From JAJYZP01 sp049964535 (GTDB lineage Bacteria; Actinomycetota; Acidimicrobiia; Acidimicrobiales; Acidimicrobiaceae), in contig JBMFXG010000004.1 of NCBI GenBank assembly GCA_049964535.1, positions 1 to 36,379 on the forward strand: a stretch of 36,379 bases of DNA, given 5' to 3'. Below the pieces are notes generated by a model that was not told the DNA's origin, made no database searches, and saw only the letters and a program-made list of their open reading frames with translations. The first letter of the stretch is position 1, and the number at the start of each line of letters is the position of its first letter. The position numbers and the translations under genes were made by a program. Of the stretch, positions 7,239 through 15,963 are shown piece after piece.

Positions 7239-8495
7239 TGAGATATTCCCGACTTAAGCCTAAGAGGATTCGATCTATTCGTTAGATAGATACACGTCCA
7301 CAGCGGCAATCAAACTGCGCGGCAACGCACGCTATATGTGTCGCAACAGAGCCGCCAGATGAACCTCGTCTACAACCCGCTCAAAGTACGAGCCACCTTG
7401 AAGCGCTATCCCCGTTAGCCTCGCTTGAAGCCATCGATCAGTATCTCCACCGCTTTCACTACGCAGGAAAGCAGAACCCTCTTCAGTCGAGGTGGATTGC
7501 AAGATATCTCAGGGGATCAAACCTCTCGTGGACTCCGGTAGACCACACGAAAACTGACGACCGGCATCGAGACGAAAACCCTCTGACATCTGCGAGCCTC
7601 AGCGGATTTCAGTTCGTCCCTCCCGCTCACTCTCATCGTTCGCCTCAGCAACGTTTCCGACAGCCTGCGACTGGCTTCAGCATCGAGCACGATGCCCAGT
7701 TTCTGAGCTATCCAAAAACGACACACCGGACCAAAATCCTCTCATCATCAGCGATAGGCTCGACATGATTGAGCCGTCTTCTCGCTCTCGATATCCTTGG
7801 CGTAGCACGGTGGCGTCCAATCTCCGCACTGCGTCCGAGCGCCCAAAAATCTCTCAAGTGGCCACGTTCCAACGAGGAGCACCCAACGTGGCTCGGCCAA
7901 ATGTTGCGGCCCGATATCTACCTGACCAAGAAGACGCTCGGTCGGTTCGGTCCTTCCCGACACTTCTCGCCACCTCCCGATGGACCGTCGCATCACGCAT
8001 GTGACGGGTCATTGATCATGGCTCGGTGAGCCAGAAAGACGTCAAGTCGGTCGGCTTACCCTGAGACCTTCCACTCACCGCATACCGCACTCGTCGGTCC
8101 TTAAAAATCGTGGGTCGGTCTAGACACGGGAGACCCTCTGAAGCAGGTCGTCGCATCGTCGAAACAATCTTTCTCACATCGAACAGAGAGCTCGGCTCGA
8201 ACCGCAACCGAGTATTCAGAACTCCTTATGACCCGCTACTCGGCAACGACGCGAACTGAGCACAACCTTTCGGCACGTCCCCAGAGCAGCTGCGACAAGC
8301 TCGGTAGTGGCTTCGTATCGCTCCACTGCCATCCTGCAAACAAGATGCTCCTCTCACGGACGAGACTGATAGTTACCTCCGCCAATTGCGCTCACTTGGT
8401 GCCTCAACAGCCGAGTCTCATCATCGCTTGACGCGCATACCTCGAGGGAAGGCCTCGAGACTCATCTACCCAACCACTGTAAAGTGGCTCTCGAT
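7239..8495. other. No supportable gene downstream of tmRNA (1.26 kb)
   Basis: Neither strand has a convincing gene. Open frames of 60-86 codons occur on both strands but overlap each other and show no motif. One plus-strand frame is open from about 7280 to 7771 but has no ATG or SD-backed start. tmRNA 3' ends are classic integration sites, so the stretch may be the worn remains of an island. I saw no second copy of the tmRNA 3' end, no integrase and no terminal repeats to prove this. Confidence 0.45.
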
Positions 8496-9032
8496 CTACT
8501 TGGGGATCGTAGTTTGGACAGCTGCTCTTAGCGCCTTCGCTCTCGCCTTCGCTCTCGCTCTCTCTCGCTCAAAAACACTGTGTCCGTCAGCGTCAAGTCC
8601 TCTGAAAGTGAAGCTATTTTTCTCAAGCACTCTACGACTCGCCACGTTATCGATCTCGGTGCAGGCGCGAACGGTCACAATTCCCCGCCGAGAGAGCAAC
8701 CACTCAGTCAGTGCGGCGACCGCCTCTGTGCCGTACCCTCGACCCCACAACGGTGCTGCCAAACCGTATCCGATCTCAACCATCCCAGCAGTATCGACCT
8801 CGCCCTTCATACCACAGTCACCTATGACCGTTCCTTGCACCGTGATCATCCAGCCCAAAGGCCGTTCATGTTCAAGTGCCATCGTGATAGCACGGTAGGT
8901 TCCATCGTGGGGCCAACCCTCAGCCACCCGAAGCCCGATCAGATTTCCGTGAAGAATAGCGTGCGCCGTGCTCTTGGTAAAAGGGAGTAGGCGCAGGCGC
9001 GGAGAGGTAATCTCTTGCGATTGTATGTTCAC
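8496..9032 (-). CDS. GNAT-family N-acetyltransferase (RimJ/RimL-like)
   Basis: 178 residues. GNAT enzymes transfer an acetyl group from acetyl-CoA to an amine. The RimJ/RimL/Acetyltransf_3 type often modifies protein N-termini or small molecules. Visible features are the N-terminal TSPRLRLLPF strand, GDCGM, EIGYGLAAPLWGRGYGTEAVAAL (substrate strand plus the CoA pyrophosphate loop, here GRGYGT), and the C-terminal ASRRVLEKNSF. The last 20 or so residues (RERARAKARAKALRA) are basic and are encoded by a 12-bp tandem repeat, so the tail is probably a recent extension outside the fold. The start is GTG at 9032 with AGG about 10 nt upstream. It stands alone, and its substrate cannot be inferred. 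Confidence 0.88.
   Translation of the reverse strand: MNIQSQEITSPRLRLLPFTKSTAHAILHGNLIGLRVAEGWPHDGTYRAITMALEHERPLGWMITVQGTVIGDCGMKGEVDTAGMVEIGYGLAAPLWGRGYGTEAVAALTEWLLSRRGIVTVRACTEIDNVASRRVLEKNSFTFRGLDADGHSVFERERARAKARAKALRAAVQTTIPK
8532..8570. repeat. 12-bp tandem repeat inside the acetyltransferase 3' end
   Basis: CGCCTTCGCTCT occurs twice in perfect tandem (8532-8543 and 8544-8555), followed by a degenerate CGCTCT/CTCTCGCTC stretch. It lies in the minus-strand acetyltransferase gene, where it encodes alternating Arg/Lys-Ala residues. Being a multiple of three, copy-number change would lengthen or shorten the basic tail without a frameshift. Confidence 0.8.
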
Positions 9033-9505
9033 CTCGCAAACCTATCACAGATGAGCTCATTCCCTCGACCGTGATGCGCATGACCGGTCCTCACACCACC
9101 CCCGACCAGCATAAACTCCCCATACCAACAATGGAAAGAGTGCCGTAATCCATGATCTCTCCCACCAGGGGGTTCGTAAGTATTTATCAACCTCAAAACC
9201 AACATTGCGGTTGGTGGAGCTCAGCGACCACAGAAACTGAGCAGCCCAACCTCTCTGCGACAGGATCTGTCGCACGGAACCAGCTGCAAACCAAGAGGTA
9301 TCTCGGGGATGAAGCCCACCACAGCTGCACACGGCCTTGCCTCGATCCTCAGCACACTCAAGCCAAGGGAGGTCCAGGACAAAACGACCACAAGACGTAC
9401 TAGATGTTACGTCGCCGTCGGCCCGAGAGACGGCTGATTCAGGCGGCACACCCAAGCAAGCCCGCTCGAGGTGAACAGTACGTGCGCACTCCGAAGGAAG
9501 TTCAA
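9033..9505. other. No confident gene between acetyltransferase and epimerase
   Basis: A minus-strand frame is open through this stretch (to 9057) but most of its upstream half is a shadow of the epimerase gene. The unique part, rich in Cys and Trp, has no SD-backed start and no motif I recognise. It could be a small gene starting near 9530 or non-coding. I do not call it. Confidence 0.4.
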
Positions 9506-10513
9506 TTACCGTGCCGTCGCCAACTGTGCCAACAGAGAACTCTCCTCTTCGTCCGTCAGACCTGCTCCATGTGGTCCCGGTTGAGCTCGAGCTAGCTCCC
9601 ACTCCAACGTGTCGGCGAGCGTCTGTTCTAACGGACGAGAGACGAGCCCTGCGCTGCGGGCACGACTCGCGTCGTGAGCACTCAGACCGAACCAATCGCG
9701 ATCCGATAGCCACAACGGAAGCGACCTCGGTCCCGCCCAGTTCTGCACACCTTGGTCAACCAGCCACGCAGATGAAGCGGCGACGGTATCTCCACGATGA
9801 CCGGCAACCGAGCGCGCGGTTGCGAGATGGTCCGTGAAGGGCAACTGGTTAGCAGCAGCGTTAAAGGCGCCCACAGTGCCACGCTCAGCACACGTAATAA
9901 GCCACTCGGCCAGATCTCGCACGTCAATGAGAGCTGCCGGAAGATCGGGAGCATCCGGAACCAGCACGCTCCCACTCGGGTTCGATGGACGAGAGAATCG
10001 CCAAAGCCAGTAGCCCGATCGACCGGATGTGTCACCGGGACCTCCGATCAATCCAACACGAGCAACAAGCGAGCGTTCTGAACCAAAAACGCTGTTCACA
10101 GCACCCTCACAAGCTACCTTCGCCCGACCGTAATCGGCCATGCTCTGCATCGCATCGGATTCAAGCGGCTCCTGTATTGGCGCCGACTCGTCCTGATTGA
10201 GTTCGCGCTGACTGGCGTACACACTTCCGCTCGATACGAATATGTACTGGCCCACTACCGCGTGTAGTTCGGCGACCGCACCTCGTACGTGGCCTGGCTG
10301 GGTCGCAACATCAATCACGACATCCCAGTGCTCGCCAACCACCTGGGCGTAGGCGACCTCACTACTACGATCCGCTCGCACGAAACGCACTCCAGGTAGT
10401 ACGTCACCAGAGTCGCCGCGAGCTAGACAGGTAACGCTGTACCCCCGACCCAGCGCCTCGAGCGCCAGGGTTCGACCGAGCCACGCCGTTCCACCTAAAA
10501 CTAAGAGTTTCAC
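9506..10513 (-). CDS. NAD(P)-dependent epimerase/reductase (extended SDR)
   Basis: 335 residues. The N-terminus is a Rossmann nucleotide-binding turn, LVLGGTAWLGRTLA (residues 3-17), the GxxGxxG-like form of atypical or extended SDRs. The catalytic pattern follows: Ser95 region in FVSSGSVYA, and Tyr128-Gly-Arg-Ala-Lys132 (YxxxK). LIDVRDLAEWL is typical of extended SDRs of the NAD-dependent epimerase/dehydratase type. The C-terminal half (about 190-335) would bind the substrate, likely a nucleotide sugar or small carbonyl compound, but the sequence does not tell which. The GTG start at 10513 has GGAG about 9 nt upstream. It is isolated, with no sugar-nucleotide genes nearby. Confidence 0.88.
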   Translation of the reverse strand: MKLLVLGGTAWLGRTLALEALGRGYSVTCLARGDSGDVLPGVRFVRADRSSEVAYAQVVGEHWDVVIDVATQPGHVRGAVAELHAVVGQYIFVSSGSVYASQRELNQDESAPIQEPLESDAMQSMADYGRAKVACEGAVNSVFGSERSLVARVGLIGGPGDTSGRSGYWLWRFSRPSNPSGSVLVPDAPDLPAALIDVRDLAEWLITCAERGTVGAFNAAANQLPFTDHLATARSVAGHRGDTVAASSAWLVDQGVQNWAGPRSLPLWLSDRDWFGLSAHDASRARSAGLVSRPLEQTLADTLEWELARAQPGPHGAGLTDEEESSLLAQLATAR

Positions 10514-12217
10514 TCGGACTCCAACGTGATGAGGTTCCGCTGCACTGCGCTTGCACGGTAGCGAGTATCGAACCCTGAAAGAGTTTCGATGAGCTTCGAT
10601 CTACAGACAACGGCAGGACCCACTCCTTGTAATGAATCCGTCGACATACCCTCGCTCATACCCGCACGACCTCCCCGAAGGCCAACTTCAATCTTGCACG
10701 ATGCAAGTCATACAAGAACGGTACCACGGTACGCCCTCACGCCAACAACCGGTCAACCAGAAACGTAATGCGCACCATCACGCTGACGCGAAGCCCTCTC
10801 TCCTCTCGCTCCGCCCAGGGACCTCAGATCGATACCGACCAACTATCAGTACGTCCGTTTTAAGCGCTGCAGAACGCCGTTCAGCCTGTTGCCTTCAGCA
10901 AGCATGCCGACTCGAGGCCGTCACGATACTACAAAAGCCCTTGACGGCATAGTACTGTCGACAGACCAAGGTCAACTGACTCGTCGACGCGAGTGTCGCT
11001 CCTTCTCTATCAGAACGACTCGCTCTGGTGAACGAATCGGCACAGTGGACGACACCAAGCACTCTCTTTCGACCGATAGTACGATACTCTGAAGCGTGCC
11101 CTCAAATCGATACCTGAAGCCGACGTACCGCCCGCACGATCGCTCCAGCGCGCATCTGAGCAGACCTCTTCTGTACTCACCCATCGGTAGCGTTAGCCTT
11201 AGCCACGACCATCGCCGACACCGCTTGTGTACGCAGCCCTCATCACAGAGCTGACCCAGGACCAGGCAGAGGAATCTGACCTACCCTCACCTCAAGCAGG
11301 TCCTCACAAACGGTCTCACCACGACCCGACCGCCAAGAACATCTTTAGCAGAGAGCGCATGGCATGAGCCCTGGACACACTCCACGTTTCCGCACCGCTA
11401 TACCACACGGAACACACCCTGACCGATGGAGGCGAGCGCAATCCACTCAAGCTCTCATCTCTGGTCATGAGCTACCTTCGTCGAGACCCTTCCCCAGCGC
11501 TCCCCGCCGAGGTGGCTCCTTGAAGATATAGTCCGATGTCTCATCCAGAAGGCTTATCCTCACAGAGGATCTCCGAGTCCCCACCTTCACTACCAAAGGG
11601 ATATCACCCGACAACGCACCACCCATCGCAGTCACGAAAGAGGGTGGAACGACAAGGTCTGCGACCAAACCAAGTCTCGTCACACACATCTTGCACCAGA
11701 ACCCCCTTCTCGGCGTCGCCGTATCCCCGGCATCCTCACTCCGAAGAACATCGAAAACCACCAATGCTTCAATGCACTCGCGTTTCGCTCGAGCCCAACC
11801 AGGAGAGATCCCGAGCAAGGACTGAAGTTCGCGCGGCCTGCGGTCACTCCAATACTGTCGTTACGCCATCGGCTGAACCACAAGAAGGCGACCAGGCAAT
11901 GACTCGGTTTACTTGCGCGACCAGCCCAACCCTTCCAACCTTGGCACCGTCGTGAAGTATACGGGGCCGGTCATTGCGGCATCGAGGAGTGCACAGCGCT
12001 TCAGTGATCAGCCTGACCCGAACGACCATACTGGTCAAGGTGGTGCTGCATGACCCGTCGGATTAGCTATCCGGTCCCTCGCATCGCCCTCCAATAGTCT
12101 TCTACGTCATCTTTTTGGATCGGTCCGCGTGGTGAAAAGATCGGTAGCGTAGAAGTTCGAAGAAAAACCACCTATGACACCGATAACACTCTGCGGGATC
12201 GATGCGAGCTTCGCGCA
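10514..12217. other. No supportable gene (1.7 kb spacer)
   Basis: This is the longest gene-free stretch of the window. Overlapping frames up to about 140 codons exist on both strands (for example minus 11465-11818 and plus 11536-11955), but none has a good start or a recognisable family. The minus-strand frames between 11465 and 12038 lie in different registers, as a decayed gene would, yet I cannot match them to a transposase or any other family. I see no terminal inverted repeats. Confidence 0.45.
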
Positions 12218-12574
12218 TCAAGTCGTCTCTAACAGTGCGTCGCGCACCGCTTCGGGCTCCTCACAGCCGACGACCCACTCATCCCACGACTGATCTGAAA
12301 AGGTCACCCGAAGCCCATGCACTGTCGCCTCATGAACAGCAACGAAGAGCTTTCTTCCCTGCTTATAAACGGTTGCGACCGAAGCGACTCCTGGCACGCG
12401 CATCCCGACCTTGAAGCCGGTCCGAATCCGCGTCCACTCCTGTGCGTCATCAACCACGTCGATAGCGTTCACTGACGCCATAGGCACCCGAAGATCACCA
12501 TGAAGTGACTCCACCGCCTCAATGGTGCTCAATCGCAAGACTAGATCGTTACCTTCGCGTTCGAGATTAGCCAT
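12218..12574 (-). CDS. Small conserved actinobacterial protein, PH-like fold suspected
   Basis: 118 residues from the ATG at 12574, which has a strong GGAGC site 5-8 nt upstream. The longer frame to 12649 lacks one. The pattern LRVPMASVNAIDVVDD, then GFKVGMRVPGVASVATVY, then LFVAVHEATVHGLRV, then VVGCEEPEAVRDAL matches, from memory, a family of short uncharacterised actinobacterial proteins with the signature VPL-SV-V-V, G-R-PGTG-PGV and a final DPEA segment. The succession of short beta strands and a final helix fits a PH-like domain, which is inference. The usual GTGIPG is changed to GMRVPG. No membrane segment or signal is visible. Function is unknown. Confidence 0.82.
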   Translation of the reverse strand: MANLEREGNDLVLRLSTIEAVESLHGDLRVPMASVNAIDVVDDAQEWTRIRTGFKVGMRVPGVASVATVYKQGRKLFVAVHEATVHGLRVTFSDQSWDEWVVGCEEPEAVRDALLETT

Positions 12575-13032
12575 CGGTGCTCCTTTTTCATCTTGCGTAT
12601 TTTGGTTACAAACGCCCGCCATCCGCGCCCTGACGGCAGAAGTTCTCATCGCTCACCACCGAGAATACGTCCGCTCGACCTCGTCTGCACAGCTCACACG
12701 GAAAGAGAGTACGACGAACCCATCCCTCTCTCGCACCAACACGTACGTAGGGTCCCGTATCTTCCGGCAGAATCTACTCCATCAAGTTCAGTGAGAAGAG
12801 GACCCAGCGACCAGTACCGCTACGGATGCACTAGCTCGGACCGTAACAGATACTGCCCCCATTTCGCCGTATCTCTCTGACCGTCCCTTTCTCCAAGATG
12901 ATGGATCGAGCCTACGATCACAATCCAAACATGCGAGCAGGCCGCGTCACGCAACGCAGTACGTCTCAACGAGGTCTCTCGAGCGCATCTGAGAGCGGAG
13001 CCCACGACACGAGCTCTACAAGCGTGTTCTTC
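12575..13032. other. Spacer, no gene seen
   Basis: Apart from the promoter and ribosome site of the PH-like gene at its left end, I see only short overlapping frames without motifs. Plus-strand frames entering from 12522 are shadows of the neighbouring gene. Confidence 0.5.
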
Positions 13033-13935
13033 TCAATCGAACACATCGAGCTCCGATCGTTCAGAAGCTGCGAGGAACCTCGCTATCCACAACCTCAGAT
13101 CATCCAAACAGCACGCTATCAAGTCGTGACCGCACCCGCTGACTGTCTTCACCACGGCACCGATCTCTTCACCACAAACCTTCGAGGAACGCGGCTCCAC
13201 CACACGGTCCGCATCACCATGAACGATCAGAACCGGCACTTCGAGCGATGCGAACTGGGAGACTACCTGATACGGGTGAGCAAGAACCATCCTCCGTCGA
13301 GCCATCCGACACCGCTGAGCAAGCTCGGAGAGCACCCGCTGACGTTCAGCGTCAGACCCAGGAGACAGCAGCACAGAGGCAAGTAGATCGGAGGCAACAA
13401 CGGAGTCATCATGCGTCGTTGCCCGTAGATAGGAGCGAAGCGCCCCTTGAAATTCGGAGCCCGTAAACTCGAGTGCGGCCCGATCGCCCACGGAAAACGA
13501 CGGAGCAAGTAGAACTACACCAGCGATTGAGTCACTTCCATAGAGCGAGATGTACTCACCAATGACCACCGCACCGAGCGACCAGCCCAAGAGGTACAAC
13601 GAATCTCTCTTCGTTTCATCAAGAACCGCATCGATCACGCTGTGTAGATCTCGGGCCCACTGGAAGTTGAGTTGAGGATCACGATCCTCATCGAGATCGA
13701 CCATAACCTGTGAAGATCCATGCCCACGCTGGTCGTAGGAGTAGCCGACAACATCGTCGTTCATCGAGATGTCATCTCCAACAAAGAGTGGAGAGAAGAG
13801 CACTCCCCCACCTGCAAAGCCATGCACACAGAGCAGTGGAATCGAGCCCATACCGAACCGGTAGGTAGCCAACTCGCCCTTGGGACCTACCGGTCGCCAA
13901 CTCAATGACTCAGGTCTCTCTGCTTCACTTTGCAT
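13033..13935 (-). CDS. Alpha/beta hydrolase
   Basis: 300 residues with the alpha/beta hydrolase layout. The oxyanion segment CVHGFAGGG is at residues 37-44. YDQRGHGSS is typical of the family. The nucleophile elbow GWSLGA puts Ser119 in the active site. The acid lies in VLIVHGDADRVV (Asp239 or Asp241) and the catalytic His is in VSGCGHDL (His268). The triad is therefore complete and the enzyme should be active on an ester, thioester or similar bond. The substrate is unknown. No signal peptide is visible, so it is likely cytoplasmic. The ATG at 13935 follows an AGGGG sequence. It lies downstream of ftsX, separated by 278 nt with no obvious promoter signature. Confidence 0.92.
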   Translation of the reverse strand: MQSEAERPESLSWRPVGPKGELATYRFGMGSIPLLCVHGFAGGGVLFSPLFVGDDISMNDDVVGYSYDQRGHGSSQVMVDLDEDRDPQLNFQWARDLHSVIDAVLDETKRDSLYLLGWSLGAVVIGEYISLYGSDSIAGVVLLAPSFSVGDRAALEFTGSEFQGALRSYLRATTHDDSVVASDLLASVLLSPGSDAERQRVLSELAQRCRMARRRMVLAHPYQVVSQFASLEVPVLIVHGDADRVVEPRSSKVCGEEIGAVVKTVSGCGHDLIACCLDDLRLWIARFLAASERSELDVFD

Positions 13936-14213
13936 ACCCCTGTTCTAGCGCATCCGCCGCAATATTTCGCAAAACCCAGACATCGAGTTGCAATCATGGA
14001 GCGAAAGAGGCCGAAAATCCTGCTCAGCTGAGGGCTGCGCTCTCACCATACACACCCTGTAGGGTTCGAGTGATCACTACCAGGTCGAAAACTCAGATCT
14101 CCAACACAGCACCTCAGAGACGTCTCAGGTCTCACAATCGATCACGGAGATTGAGAGTACAGCTCATCCACCCAACACTTTGGAGAATCGGCCCGCTCCA
14201 CCGATCCTCGGAG

Positions 14214-15101
14214 CTAGACCTCGAGGTAGCGCCGGACTGCAAGCGCAGATCCACCGGTTCCAACGACGATGCCGATCAGCAGCACCACGAGCTCCGTCAT
14301 CAACACGTCATGACCAGTAAGAACAAAACCATTCAGTAGCTGCACGCGATAGTGTTGTATGAGGTAGTTAAAGAGCGAACGAATACCGATCACGGCGCCA
14401 CCAGCAATCACCGCACCCAGAACCCCTTGAGTGAAGCCTTCCAACATGAACGGGACGCGGATAAACCAGTTCGTAGCACCGACGAGCTTCATGACCATAA
14501 CCTCTCGTCTTCGAGAGAAGATCGCCACGCGGATCACATTCAAGATGAGAACCGAGGCCGACAAGAGCAGCACAATTGCTAGCCCGATGATGACGGCCTG
14601 AGCGATCGAGCTCACCCGCTCGAGTGTCCGGATCGCTGCAGAGTTGTACTCCACCGCCTTCACGCCCGCTTCTCCATTGAAGATCGAACCAACCGCTGGC
14701 GCTTCAGCGGGATTCTTGAGTACCACGCGATACGACGGAGGTATCTGACTCTCTGTAGCTGCATTCAAAAGGTCAGGCTGATTCGCGAAGTAACGACGAA
14801 ACTCCTGATACGACTGAGCCTTGTCCACATACGTGTAGCTTTGCACCTGATTCATCTGCTTGAGCTCGACGTTAATCGCCCTATTCTGAGCAGGCGAAGC
14901 GTTCGGCTGCATAAAGACGAGTAGCTGTACACCTCCGCGCCACGCAATCGTAGAGGTTGCTACCCCCTGCTTGATCAGGAGAGCTGAACCAACCAACGCA
15001 AGAGAGACCGCTATGGTCAGCATTGCTGCCAGCGACATCAATCGATTACGCCAAAGGTTCCCAGCGGTCTCCCGCACTACATAGTCCACCGACACTGCCA
15101 C
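14214..15101 (-). CDS. ftsX: Cell division protein FtsX
   Basis: About 295 residues from GTG 15101. FtsX is the membrane half of the FtsEX complex, which couples division to activation of peptidoglycan hydrolases outside the membrane. Family features are one N-terminal membrane helix (LMSLAAMLTIAVSLALVGSALL), a large extracytoplasmic domain of about 120 residues containing WRGGVQLLVFM, SYRVVLKNP and the KAVEYN segment, then three C-terminal helices with the conserved REVMVMKLVGATNWFIRVPFMLEG loop. I chose GTG 15101 because GGGGTG stands 6 nt upstream. GTGs at 15110 and 15095 are alternatives. It lies 85 nt behind ftsE, as in other actinobacteria, but smpB, which often follows ftsX, has moved elsewhere in this window. 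Confidence 0.95.
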   Translation of the reverse strand: MAVSVDYVVRETAGNLWRNRLMSLAAMLTIAVSLALVGSALLIKQGVATSTIAWRGGVQLLVFMQPNASPAQNRAINVELKQMNQVQSYTYVDKAQSYQEFRRYFANQPDLLNAATESQIPPSYRVVLKNPAEAPAVGSIFNGEAGVKAVEYNSAAIRTLERVSSIAQAVIIGLAIVLLLSASVLILNVIRVAIFSRRREVMVMKLVGATNWFIRVPFMLEGFTQGVLGAVIAGGAVIGIRSLFNYLIQHYRVQLLNGFVLTGHDVLMTELVVLLIGIVVGTGGSALAVRRYLEV

Positions 15102-15186
15102 GTCATTCACCCCGCGATATTGCGCACGCGTCCACGTGCAAGATCCGAACGGCAACACGGAGTTGCCTGAAGTTAAACCTCACTCG

Positions 15187-15876
15187 CTATCGAACGCCCA
15201 AACCGTAGACTCCGCGTACCTGATCTCGAGTAATGAGACCTTCGTCAATCTCGATTACTCGACGACGCATCTGATCGACAATACCGACATCGTGCGTGGC
15301 CATAACCACGGCGGTACCCGTCCGATTGATTCTCTCCAGCAGCCGCATCACACCCCACGACGTCTCAGGATCGAGATTTCCCGTCGGCTCGTCCGCAAGA
15401 AGAATCAATGGTCGATTGATGAAGGCTCGAGCGATTGCAACTCTCTGCTGTTCACCACCGGACAGCTCATGAGGGAGTCGGTGCATCTTATCCGCAAGTC
15501 CTACCAGCTCAAGGATCTGAGGGACCTGTGTCTGCGCGGTCTTGCGAGACTTCCCAATGACTTCAAGCGCAAAGGCCACATTTTCGTACGCAGATTTATT
15601 GGGCAGCAGACGAAAATCCTGGAAAATCGAGCCTATGTTACGACGGAAGTAAGGAACCTTCCACGAGGGAATCTCACTCAGATCCTTCCCCGCAACCCAC
15701 ACGCTCCCCTGATCTGCCCGTTCTTCCCGTAATAAAAGTCGCAGCAGTGTCGACTTACCCGACCCAGAGGATCCAATAAGAAAGACAAACTCACCTCGAT
15801 CGATCTCAAGGGTTACACCTCGAAGGGCATAGTGACCAGCTGCATAAGACTTGTAGACGTTCTCTAGTCGGATCAA
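15187..15876 (-). CDS. ftsE: Cell division ATP-binding protein FtsE
   Basis: 229 residues, a compact ABC ATPase of the normal FtsE length. Walker A is GSSGSGKST (35-43), the Q-loop is in SIFQDFRLLP, the signature is LSGGEQQRVAIARA (138-151), Walker B is LILLADEPTGNLD (157-169), and the switch histidine is in ATHD (His195). FtsE hydrolyses ATP in the cytoplasm to drive FtsX. The start is TTG at 15876, supported by a strong GAGGAGGA site about 8 nt upstream, which decides the start here. It follows prfB by 87 nt and precedes ftsX. Confidence 0.97.
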   Translation of the reverse strand: MIRLENVYKSYAAGHYALRGVTLEIDRGEFVFLIGSSGSGKSTLLRLLLREERADQGSVWVAGKDLSEIPSWKVPYFRRNIGSIFQDFRLLPNKSAYENVAFALEVIGKSRKTAQTQVPQILELVGLADKMHRLPHELSGGEQQRVAIARAFINRPLILLADEPTGNLDPETSWGVMRLLERINRTGTAVVMATHDVGIVDQMRRRVIEIDEGLITRDQVRGVYGLGVR

Positions 15877-15963
15877 TGAAGCGTCCTCCTCTTCGATCTA
15901 ATCCGTCGCCACGGCTGACAGAGTTATTCGATGCATCCAGACATTGCAATAGGCTACCAACGT

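Noticed and set aside
7280..7771. Long plus-strand open frame after tmRNA
   Set aside because: It has no ATG or SD-backed start, low-complexity composition and no family match.
9057..9713. Minus-strand frame of 218 codons
   Set aside because: Its first third is a shadow of the epimerase gene; the rest has no clear start or motif.
11465..12038. Decayed transposase on the minus strand
   Set aside because: Frames shift as in a pseudogene, but I cannot match them to a transposase family and see no terminal repeats.
14111..14130. Imperfect inverted repeat (ACCTCAGAGA / CGTCTCAGGT) past ftsX as a terminator
   Set aside because: The stem needs a bulge and has no T run; too weak to call.
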